A DNA stretch of 31,324 nt, taken from positions 1 through 31,324 of the IMG/VR virus record IMGVR_UViG_3300015202_000348; one strand, given 5' to 3'. How positions within the stretch are numbered: position 1 is the first letter of the stretch; every line of letters starts with the position of its first letter. The translations under genes and the position numbers were made by a program. Positions 1-5,951 of the stretch are shown here, piece by piece. The stretch is from a virus. The notes below the pieces were generated by a model. The model did not search any database. It was given only the letters and a program-made list of their open reading frames with translations, and was not told the origin of the DNA.

Positions 1-1
1 G

Positions 2-196
2 CTTTCAGACGCAGAGGAGAAGCTATACAAAAAGCATTTTGTTTACTCAACCCAACGCGGACTCAACTCTGCCCAGGTCGCTTTACAAAGGGTGGATATG
101 TCTGAAGACGAATGTAGAGTGGAGCGGACGATTGACGCGGCCGATCGTTTATCAGGAAGCGGGGTAAAAACCCCGCACTTCAGGGCGGATTTATAG
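2..196 (+). CDS. 3' end of an unknown gene, cut by the window edge; tail may be transposon-derived
   Basis: Frame 2 of the plus strand is open from the window edge to a TAG at 194-196 (64 codons). The first 50 or so residues look like ordinary charged protein (for example EEKLYKKHFVYSTQRGLNSA, then a D/E/R-rich stretch). The last residues (SGSGVKTPHFRADL) are encoded by the hairpin DNA at 159-188, which resembles an insertion-sequence end. The native C-terminus may therefore have been replaced when the tnpB element arrived. No family recognised. It is rightward, unlike the structural genes. The complementary strand is also open here (43-237), but its product is less protein-like. The start lies outside the window. 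Confidence 0.4.
   Translation, partial: LSDAEEKLYKKHFVYSTQRGLNSAQVALQRVDMSEDECRVERTIDAADRLSGSGVKTPHFRADL
159..188. repeat. overlapping hairpins, probable outer end of the tnpB element
   Basis: GCGGGG (159-164) pairs with CCCCGC (171-176) around a TAAAAA loop. An alternative stem CCGC/GCGG (173-176 with 185-188) encloses ACTTCAGG. On the minus strand this reads CCGCCCTGAAGTGCGGGG followed by TTTTT, a style common at the ends of IS200/IS605-type elements. Two mutually exclusive folds sharing one arm suggest a subterminal hairpin recognised as single-stranded DNA, but no tnpA is present to act on it. The exact left boundary of the element cannot be fixed by eye. Confidence 0.4.
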
Positions 197-214
197 GCGC
201 AAACGAACGCAACG

Positions 215-240
215 TTTTTGGGGGAAGCTTCCCCCAAAAA
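215..240. repeat. 26-nt perfect palindrome
   Basis: Five T, five G, AAGCTT, five C and five A form a perfect inverted repeat with no loop, centred at 227/228. It lies 107 bp upstream of the tnpB start. T runs precede the GC stem and A runs follow it on both strands, so it has the wrong polarity for an intrinsic terminator. It could be a cruciform, a protein-binding site or an element-end hairpin. Positions 241-347 then hold a short AT-rich leader with an imperfect inverted repeat (ATGGT...ACCAT, about 303-321) and no further gene. Confidence 0.6.
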
Positions 241-347
241 GCTTGCTTAGTTAAGCCGAATGCGCTGTAGATAGCAAAGATTTTAGCACTCGGCACCAAT
301 ACTATGGTACAGTATTAACCATAAGATTAATTCGTCCAACGTCTAGA

Positions 348-1586
348 ATGCTCGTATTTGAGTTTCGCGCATACGCAAAATCAGTTCAGTTCACCGCAAT
401 CGACGATGCCATCCGCACCGTTCAATTCGTTCGCAACAAAGCGATTCGCTATTGGATGGATGGGCATGGCAAGTCGGTCTACGACCTGAATAAGTACTGT
501 GCAGTTCTCGCTAGAGAATTTCCGTTTGCCAAAAAACTCAACTCAATGGCACGTCAAGCAGCAGCCGAACGTGCTTGGGCATCAATCCAACGTTTTTACG
601 ACAACTGCAAAGGTAAGGTCGCTGGCAAAAAGGGGTTTCCCCAGTTCCAGAAAGATTGCCGCTCAGTTGAATATAAAACGTCGGGATGGGCATTAAGCGA
701 CGACCGCAAATCAATTACGTTTACCGATAAAAAAGGAATCGGCAAACTAAAACTCAAAGGTACCCGCGATCTAAACTTTTACCAGCCAGACCAAATCAAA
801 CGAGTGCGGTTGGTCAAACGTGCGGATGGCTACTACGTGCAATTTTGCATTTCTGTAGATCGTACAGAGGTGTTACCTGCTACTGGCAACACGATTGGGT
901 TAGATGTTGGACTGAAAAGTTTTTACACGGACTCGAACGGTTTAGAGGTTGAAAATCCTAAGTTTTACCGTGCTGGTGAAGTAAAAATGAAACGGGCGCA
1001 ACGTCTAGTTTCTCGTAAAGTCAAAGTGATGGGCGGGGAACCCGCCCAGTGTTCAAACAATCGCATCAAATCTCGCTGTAAGCTAGGTAAGATCCACCTT
1101 AAAATAAGTCGGCAACGTAAAGACCATGCTGTGAAATTAGCAAGGTGCGTAATCCGGTCTAACGACCTGGTAGCCTATGAAGATTTAAGAGTGAGAAACA
1201 TGGTTAAAAACCATTGTTTAGCTAAGTCGATTTCTGATGCGGGATGGTATCAATTTAGAGTTTGGTTAGAAACATTTGGTCGGATATTTGGTCGGATTAC
1301 TGTTGCAGTGAATCCCGCCTACACCAGTCAAGAATGTTCTAGCTGTGGCGTAATTGTGAAGAAGTCTCTGTCTACGCGCACTCACGCTTGTCAGTGTGGT
1401 TGTGTGTTAGACCGTGACCATAATGCCGCACTCAACATATTAACCAAAGCAATAGGCACCGCAGGGCATGTGGGAACCTCAATACTAGATATTGGAATCG
1501 CTTCTGGAGACATACTCTCTACTCTTGCTGGTGCAAACCTGCAAGAGCAAGGTGCGTCATTGAAAGAAGAATCCCCTCGCCTTTAG
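348..1586 (+). CDS. tnpB: TnpB RNA-guided nuclease (IS200/IS605 family, OrfB)
   Basis: 412 aa, a normal TnpB length. The N-terminal helical region is followed by a split RuvC nuclease: motif I IGLDVGLKSF (Asp186), motif II AYEDLRVRNM (Glu278), and motif III LDRDHNAALNIL (Asp355). A zinc ribbon lies between II and III (Cys330, Cys333, Cys348, Cys350; the second pair is the CxC variant). All catalytic acids are present, so it should be active. In known relatives, TnpB binds a non-coding omega RNA made from the 3' end of the gene plus the right end, and cuts DNA matching the flanking guide next to a short motif. The protein ends EESPRL, typical of the family, with its stop codon inside the right-end hairpin. 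ATG at 348 is chosen; upstream is AT-rich with no good Shine-Dalgarno. Orientation is opposite to the phage structural genes. Confidence 0.95.
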   Translation: MLVFEFRAYAKSVQFTAIDDAIRTVQFVRNKAIRYWMDGHGKSVYDLNKYCAVLAREFPFAKKLNSMARQAAAERAWASIQRFYDNCKGKVAGKKGFPQFQKDCRSVEYKTSGWALSDDRKSITFTDKKGIGKLKLKGTRDLNFYQPDQIKRVRLVKRADGYYVQFCISVDRTEVLPATGNTIGLDVGLKSFYTDSNGLEVENPKFYRAGEVKMKRAQRLVSRKVKVMGGEPAQCSNNRIKSRCKLGKIHLKISRQRKDHAVKLARCVIRSNDLVAYEDLRVRNMVKNHCLAKSISDAGWYQFRVWLETFGRIFGRITVAVNPAYTSQECSSCGVIVKKSLSTRTHACQCGCVLDRDHNAALNILTKAIGTAGHVGTSILDIGIASGDILSTLAGANLQEQGASLKEESPRL

Positions 1587-1594
1587 GCAGGGGA
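1572..1594 (+). ncRNA. right-end hairpin, probable 3' scaffold of an omega RNA
   Basis: CCCC-GCCT-TT-AGGC-GGGG stem-loop spanning the tnpB stop codon, followed by AGTGTCAAC. In characterised TnpB systems the omega RNA scaffold ends at the element's right boundary and the next 16-20 nt of flanking DNA act as guide. Here that flank begins near 1601 (ACAAGACGGAAGATC...) and runs into the 3' end of the kinase-like gene. The 5' end of the RNA is not visible from sequence; family knowledge places it inside the tnpB 3' region. Confidence 0.5.
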
Positions 1595-1614
1595 GTGTCA
1601 ACAAGACGGAAGAT

Positions 1615-2307
1615 CTAAACTTTTTCCAGAAGATTACCAATTTGAGTAAGTAGTTTTGCCTCAGAGCCGTCTGCCCAGATCTCAATGGCGTCGGGTAGGA
1701 GTTTACGAAGATCGATTCCTGCACGTTCATGAGTACGACGGAGGTTCCAATTAAATTGCTGATAGGGTTGTCCGGCAAGGCAATCAAGAAGGAGCATATA
1801 TTCCTCACCGCCAACACTCTCGATCGCCACAACGGGACTAAGATCTGATAGAGCTTTAGCTGCAACAGCTTGCGCAAATACCTGCCGACCAAATACGGGC
1901 ACAAGAGCGTCTTCTGCTACTGAGATACAAAGTGCTCGCTTCTCGTTAACATCAGTTGGGATTGGCCTATCGAATGTTTTCGTAAGGAGGTTATTAGTAA
2001 CTTGATGGAGAACTTCGGAGGTTGAATAACAAGGGATGTTAAATGTATTGCGGAGTATCCTAACTGTAGTAGACTTGCCCGATCTAGCATACCCGCCAAT
2101 AATAATTATCTTTTTGCTACTAGGCGTCAAAGCTTTTTGGCTGTTGACAAATTGAGTAGCAGCAGCTTCCCAATCCCTGCGGCTAATCTCGCATTCGTTG
2201 TGATCCCAGTTATCGACCGCTTCAGCTAAAGGGGACTCGTACACCTTTGTCTGGTGAGCGAGAAAGAATTGATAGCCTAGGCTTGTTTGTTTCTTTGAGT
2301 TAACCAT
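1615..2307 (-). CDS. P-loop kinase, possibly a phage nucleoside monophosphate kinase
   Basis: 230 aa. A clear Walker A motif, GGYARSGKST, lies at residues 71-80 after a hydrophobic strand (IIII), followed by helix TVRILRNTF. Further on, FAQAVAAKAL, then VVAIESVGGEEYMLLLDCL and an arginine-containing NLRRTHERAG segment, resemble the substrate/lid region of dNMP- or adenylate-kinase-like proteins that many phages carry to feed nucleotide pools. The family assignment is inferred from fold-level features; only the P-loop is certain. The N-terminal 65 residues precede the kinase core and are unassigned. It lies downstream of the terminase C-half across a 152-bp spacer (2308-2459). Its stop is about 15 bp from the right end of the tnpB element, which therefore inserted just beyond it. 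Confidence 0.7.
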   Translation of the reverse strand: MVNSKKQTSLGYQFFLAHQTKVYESPLAEAVDNWDHNECEISRRDWEAAATQFVNSQKALTPSSKKIIIIGGYARSGKSTTVRILRNTFNIPCYSTSEVLHQVTNNLLTKTFDRPIPTDVNEKRALCISVAEDALVPVFGRQVFAQAVAAKALSDLSPVVAIESVGGEEYMLLLDCLAGQPYQQFNWNLRRTHERAGIDLRKLLPDAIEIWADGSEAKLLTQIGNLLEKV

Positions 2308-2383
2308 CGATCGTACAATCCAATGAAAGGTTTTGCAGAAACTCCCAGATTATTTTGTTGTATCTAGCATCTTTTGATATACT

Positions 2384-2404
2384 CCCCAGCCTGAAGGCGT
2401 GGGG
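2384..2404 (-). mobile_element. solitary transposon right-end-type hairpin
   Basis: CCCC-A-GCCT-GA-AGGC-GT-GGGG stem-loop. On the minus strand it reads GCCCCACGCCTTCAGGCTGGGGAG, broken here as GCCCCACGCC then TTCAGGCTGGGGAG, followed by TATATC. This matches the style of IS605-type tnpB right ends and of the hairpin at 1572-1594, but in opposite orientation. No tnpB or left end accompanies it, so it looks like a decayed or internally deleted element. It sits in the 152-bp gap between the terminase C-half and the kinase gene. It lacks a T-run, so it is not an obvious terminator, although it could slow transcription. Confidence 0.5.
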
Positions 2405-2459
2405 CTTTCCGGCGAATTTCGGTAATTAACTCTTTTAGTTTTAATCGATCGAGCATAAT

Positions 2460-2762
2460 TTAAAATCTTTTCTGTTTAAAGTAATCGTTGCGTGCCGACT
2501 TAAAGCCATTGGTACCTTTACCAAGTTGAACGCGTTTGAGATGTTCGGGAACTTGAGAGACAACTTCTACTTGGGTACTGCTGCTAGTCAGCTGCGTTCG
2601 TTCGAGTAACCAGCATAAACCGCAGACGGCATCGGAGATATCTTTTGAATTGTGTACAAAAACTCCAGCCTCTAGTCTAAAGTTGTCATTTTCAGGAACT
2701 TCAATGTCGTATACGTCAACAGGGGCTACTAGCTCAATGTGCTCAATTAGGCTTATTTTCAT
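2460..2762 (-). CDS. terminase large subunit, C-terminal part, preceded by split-intein C-fragment
   Basis: 100 aa. Residues 1-38 are an intein C-fragment: VDVYDIEVPENDNF (block F) then GVFVHN with the penultimate His and terminal Asn, and Ser as the +1 residue. Residues 39-100 are the C-extein, starting SKDISDAVCG, which is the last nuclease motif of a phage terminase large subunit (acidic residues of the KD..DA signature). Trans-splicing with the upstream ORF would join ...VKIDHPRSG to SKDISDAV..., a continuous terminase motif. ATG at 2762 lies 20 bp downstream of the endonuclease remnant; no Shine-Dalgarno is evident. Alone, this piece could have no terminase activity. Function is assigned from motifs and from the neighbouring half. 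Confidence 0.9.
   Translation of the reverse strand: MKISLIEHIELVAPVDVYDIEVPENDNFRLEAGVFVHNSKDISDAVCGLCWLLERTQLTSSSTQVEVVSQVPEHLKRVQLGKGTNGFKSARNDYFKQKRF
2649..2762 (-). other. split intein, C-terminal fragment (38 aa)
   Basis: Codons 1-38 of the ORF starting at 2762. It has block F (VYDIEVPENDNF) and block G (FVHN followed by S), the residues that carry out Asn cyclisation and transesterification in class 1 inteins. Its length is typical of the C-fragment of naturally split inteins broken at the endonuclease position. Partner: the N-fragment at 2904-3194. Confidence 0.9.
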
Positions 2763-2782
2763 TAGCTTTAATAGTATTTATT

Positions 2783-2920
2783 TTATCGAGCGTACCCATG
2801 CCTTAGATACCACTTATACTGACTAACTAATTCTAAATCTTGTGCATCTATTAAGGTAAACAAGTGACTATGATTACCATTTAGAAAAATCTTTACGGGC
2901 TCAATCTTGTAAGTCGTCAT
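2783..2920 (-). pseudogene. N-terminal remnant of an HNH-type homing endonuclease between the intein halves
   Basis: A 45-codon ORF, ATG at 2918-2920 and TAA at 2783-2785, in a different frame from both intein halves. It overlaps the end of the N-half ORF by 20 nt. Its sequence (VKIFLNGNHSHLFTLIDAQD, then LELVSQYKWYLRHGYAR) closely follows the opening of free-standing phage and bacterial HNH endonucleases, which typically read I.L..G..ALVD.ED...LSQYKW......GYA. It stops where those proteins would go on to the HNH catalytic domain, so it cannot be an active nuclease. Its position exactly at the intein break argues that an inserted endonuclease split the intein and later suffered a deletion. 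Family match is from memory, not a search. Confidence 0.6.
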
Positions 2921-4739
2921 GTTGAGTTAGGTATTGTGCTTCTTTATAAGTACCACTTTTAAGTAAAAATAAATGCTCTGGAGTACATTTTATAATTTTA
3001 CCATTTTCCAACGTAATTTTTAACAGTGATTTAGTTTGCTTAGTTACTCTAGGATTTAAGAGTGGCTTAACTTCATACTTACGAGTAGCAATATTAAAGG
3101 ATAGGCATTCAAAGCTTTTTGAAGAGGTAGCTAGTTCGCTTAGAGTTTTAATCATGCCGCCTTTTAAGACAACTTTAGTATCGCCTGTAAAGCAACCGCT
3201 GCGCGGGTGATCGATTTTAACTCCTTTAATTAATAATACCCGACAGAGTTCATCTTGCAGTTTATTGCGCCATGGACTTTGACGGGGCAGGATTAACCGC
3301 GACTCACGCATCAACTCTTTGGCAAAGGTATACTGCGCGACTTGAAGTGGGTTAGTGGCTGTATAGACGCGGGCGGAGATGCCTGCAAGATTAAGGCGCT
3401 CGACTGTTTCAGCGGAGTTATGATGATCGGCACCGAGAGCGTGGATGCGGCGAGATTTATGAACTTGTTTAATACATTCCTGGACGTGAACGATCGAGAC
3501 TTTGCGATTAGGGCTAGGTTCCCAGACTAAGACGCCATCGACGTAGTAGATAAGTTGACCATTAAAGTTAAGTTCTTTTCGACCAAAGGCAAATGTGTAG
3601 CTATCCTTGGTAATAGCGGGATCGAGATAGCCGCAGGAAAAAGATTGGGCGGGAACGACCTTCTCGATTGTCAGTGTTTCACGGTGGTCGGGATGAGCGA
3701 ATGAAGTAACGATCGCAGTATCGCCGGTAAAGCATTTAACTACCTCGTCTGATTCAAAGAATCCGACTGAGCTATTTGATCGAATGCCTTCGTACTCTAG
3801 TGCCGCTAGACGGGGGTTAGAGTTATAGGCTGAGGCAACGATTGGGTTATCACGCCCATACTTAGGGTTGAGATCCCAAGTTGCTAATCTAAAGCCAATG
3901 TAGGTAGGATCGGATTCTGCAAACTCGTAGAGCTTTTGGATTGGGTCGCCTTCAAACCAAGCCGAGGATAGAGCGAGGCGGCGGGCGTCTTTACCAAATG
4001 AGATCCCAGAAGCTCCAAGGTTAGCCCACATACTAAGAGCACTGGGGTTCTCTTCTTCTTCTGCATCACTACCTTCCATCCGCGCTACCTCGTCCATTAC
4101 CAGACAGATAATCGAGTAACCTACCTGTGAGCTAGATTTGGAGTTACCACTTTTAATAGACAGCAACTTAGACTTGTACAAGATTTCTTCAGCACCGATG
4201 ACAAGTAGCTTTTTAGAGATGAGCGGTTCAAAGTACTTAACGTATTTGAATAGCCCGCAGATCTGTGCGTAGATTGTACCCTTAGCTTGTTCAGCAGTAG
4301 TCGCGAGGATCAATAAGGTAATTGGTGTGTTGGCTCCAATCCCATAATGCTTTTGCGGTTTAGGGATATGACAGAGCTTATAAAACTCATAGGCAACAAT
4401 TACAGAAGCGAGTGCGCTTTTTGATCCACGGCGCCCGCATTCAAGAACCAAGTACTGCGCTGCGTTTGGGCTGTTTAAGTCCCATGTAGTACGCATCTGT
4501 TCGCTTAATTTTAAAGACTCTAGAAAGCTTTGCTCCTCGACTGTAAGGTTGAGTTTGTAGTAAGCTTTGAGGATAGCTCGTTGATTAAGATTAAGGTCGA
4601 TGCCCCAGGCATCCTTATCAATTTCCTTGTCGACAAAACTAATGATGTCTAAGTAATCCTCAGTCATTGCCGAGGCTTGTTGAACATCAAAGATTAGGTC
4701 TTCGAGTAATGAGGTAGTAGTGCGTGGGGTAAGTGTCAT
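2901..4739 (-). CDS. terminase large subunit, N-terminal part, fused to split-intein N-fragment
   Basis: 612 aa: residues 1-515 are terminase, 516-612 an intein N-fragment. Terminase packages phage DNA into the prohead. The ATPase shows Walker A GRRGSKS (102-108) and Walker B IICLVMDE (210-217). The nuclease begins with GYLDPAITKDSYTFAFG (Asp373) and continues with ALGADHHNSAETV (Asp438). The final nuclease motif is missing here and is supplied by the ORF at 2460-2762. Spliced length would be about 577 aa, normal for T4 gp17-like terminases. The hexapeptide CFTGDT occurs twice, at residues 336-341 and at the intein start 516-521. The start overlaps the stop of the upstream gene by one base (TAATG), implying coupling. 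Terminase at the end of the tail module, instead of ahead of portal and capsid, is unusual. Confidence 0.93.
   Translation of the reverse strand: MTLTPRTTTSLLEDLIFDVQQASAMTEDYLDIISFVDKEIDKDAWGIDLNLNQRAILKAYYKLNLTVEEQSFLESLKLSEQMRTTWDLNSPNAAQYLVLECGRRGSKSALASVIVAYEFYKLCHIPKPQKHYGIGANTPITLLILATTAEQAKGTIYAQICGLFKYVKYFEPLISKKLLVIGAEEILYKSKLLSIKSGNSKSSSQVGYSIICLVMDEVARMEGSDAEEEENPSALSMWANLGASGISFGKDARRLALSSAWFEGDPIQKLYEFAESDPTYIGFRLATWDLNPKYGRDNPIVASAYNSNPRLAALEYEGIRSNSSVGFFESDEVVKCFTGDTAIVTSFAHPDHRETLTIEKVVPAQSFSCGYLDPAITKDSYTFAFGRKELNFNGQLIYYVDGVLVWEPSPNRKVSIVHVQECIKQVHKSRRIHALGADHHNSAETVERLNLAGISARVYTATNPLQVAQYTFAKELMRESRLILPRQSPWRNKLQDELCRVLLIKGVKIDHPRSGCFTGDTKVVLKGGMIKTLSELATSSKSFECLSFNIATRKYEVKPLLNPRVTKQTKSLLKITLENGKIIKCTPEHLFLLKSGTYKEAQYLTQHDDLQD
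2904..3194 (-). other. split intein, N-terminal fragment (97 aa)
   Basis: Starts at Cys516 of the terminase ORF: block A CFTGDTKVVLKGG, then block B LENGKIIKCTPEHLFLL with the TxxH signature (TPEH). It ends at the ORF stop (2901-2903) after QHDDLQD, close to where contiguous inteins carry their endonuclease. Length and motifs match canonical N-fragments. The residue before Cys1 is Gly515. Splicing with the C-fragment at 2649-2762 would give a G-S junction. Confidence 0.92.
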
Positions 4740-5947
4740 TAGATCAGATCGACGAGAGTAAGTTGTTGAGTAAGCCGCTCGAGGTTAAAGGGACTGTAGA
4801 CGGCACAATAGACCGTAGCCTCAAGGGGAATAATCGTAGGGATTAAAAGGCTCTCGACGATACTAGTTGATGTGCTATTCAATTCGATTAGTGGTGAAAG
4901 CGGCTGTCGATTGATTCCATCGCTGGTATATTGCAGTTGAAGGAAAACATCGCGGCTAGCGTTAGGCAAAGCCCAGTGAGGATAGGTTTCCCATTTAGTA
5001 ATTCGGTAGGGTGTAACAGAAGAAAGACTAACGATTGCAATTTGAGTGGGTGGGTCAAGAGGAATAGTAGGAGCTGTAGCCTGCCATGATTGTTGAACCG
5101 TTAGGCTTGGTAGGTTAGTCCCGCCAGTAATATTAATCTGACCATAGATATATGGGGCGGTACCTGACTGGTAGAAGAGTAGGGATGGAGCGTCATACCC
5201 GACACTAAAAGTAATTAAGGAAACATTACCGCTAGAGGCAACAGTTAAATGCTCTGTGTATAGCTTAAGTCCCAGTGATGGGTTTTGTAGATCTCGTACG
5301 ATATTAAATCCGCCCGCTACGCCCACAGCTGCCGTAGATGTAAATGTATAAGTAAACCCCCTTACTAGATTAATAGTTGGGTTTGGTGCGCTATAGCTAG
5401 AGACGTGGTAGAAGCCATTTGTGTCTATGTCTACTGTAAGTGCATTCGTTGCAGCTACTGTCGGGGAAGTGACTAAAGCTAAAGATTTAATCTGCGTGTC
5501 TGTAGTTATGTAGCGAACTAAAGCACGTTCGATAAAGCCGCTGCGGATAAACCCAGATCGATCGACTGTTAAATCGAAAACTAAATTCGGTGAATTAGCT
5601 GTTGCGACTAGACCGACAATTGTAGTGTAAACATTACTAATTGAGTCTACAAAAGTGAGGCTACCCAATGTACTGGTTGTAGCTGCTCTTGAGAGTGTCA
5701 GTGTCGTTTTAGTAATTCCAACAATTGTAAGTGGAGCAATATTAGTTAGTGCCGCAAAGGGGTCGGCAGTTCCCGCAGAGACTCCAACAAAGCCAACAGA
5801 TGTAGTTAAGTTTAAAGAAGTAGCTAGAAAGTTTGTGCTTGTTGCAACTGTGTGGGCGTGTTTATTGTAGACTCGAATTAGTTCGCTTAGAGCGTCACCA
5901 GTGTAAGAGTTAGTAAAATTGACATTAAATAAGTCAGTGACAGCCAT
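4739..5947 (-). CDS. probable distal tail or fibre protein, unassigned
   Basis: 402 aa with no family I recognise. Composition is rich in Thr, Ser, Val, Ala and short beta-type runs, with many TxxVT-like alternations and few charged residues, as in phage tail fibre or baseplate-attached proteins. The N-terminal segment (LFNVNFTNSYTGDALSELIR then VYNKHAHTV) is helical and could be the attachment part. It is the last structural gene before terminase, stop and start sharing one base, and lies four nt downstream of the 649-aa gene. Position at the end of the baseplate cluster supports a receptor-side role, but this is inference from context. Confidence 0.5.
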   Translation of the reverse strand: MAVTDLFNVNFTNSYTGDALSELIRVYNKHAHTVATSTNFLATSLNLTTSVGFVGVSAGTADPFAALTNIAPLTIVGITKTTLTLSRAATTSTLGSLTFVDSISNVYTTIVGLVATANSPNLVFDLTVDRSGFIRSGFIERALVRYITTDTQIKSLALVTSPTVAATNALTVDIDTNGFYHVSSYSAPNPTINLVRGFTYTFTSTAAVGVAGGFNIVRDLQNPSLGLKLYTEHLTVASSGNVSLITFSVGYDAPSLLFYQSGTAPYIYGQINITGGTNLPSLTVQQSWQATAPTIPLDPPTQIAIVSLSSVTPYRITKWETYPHWALPNASRDVFLQLQYTSDGINRQPLSPLIELNSTSTSIVESLLIPTIIPLEATVYCAVYSPFNLERLTQQLTLVDLI

Positions 5948-5951
5948 AAAA

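Larger units (their letters stand above)
159..1600 (+). mobile_element. tnpB-only IS200/IS605-type element (boundaries approximate)
   Basis: The element comprises left-end hairpins (159-240), a full-length tnpB and a right-end hairpin (1572-1594) followed by GTGTCAAC, the usual layout of tnpB-only IS605/IS1341-type insertions. No tnpA (HUH, Y1 transposase) is present, so it would need one in trans to move. It sits between an unknown gene fragment and the 3' end of the kinase-like gene, which ends at 1615. The right end is set by the hairpin and similarity of style; the left end is a guess from the first hairpin. Confidence 0.6.

Noticed and set aside
43-237. Leftward 64-aa ORF opposite the partial left-edge gene
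   Set aside because: It crosses the hairpins and half of the palindrome, has no family resemblance, and the plus-strand frame looks more protein-like.
215-240. Palindrome as an intrinsic terminator
   Set aside because: T-runs come before and A-runs after the GC stem on both strands, the opposite of a terminator.
3630-3734. A second complete intein in the terminase starting at the first CFTGDT
   Set aside because: No block B, F or G follows; nuclease motif I begins only about 34 residues later, too short for any intein.
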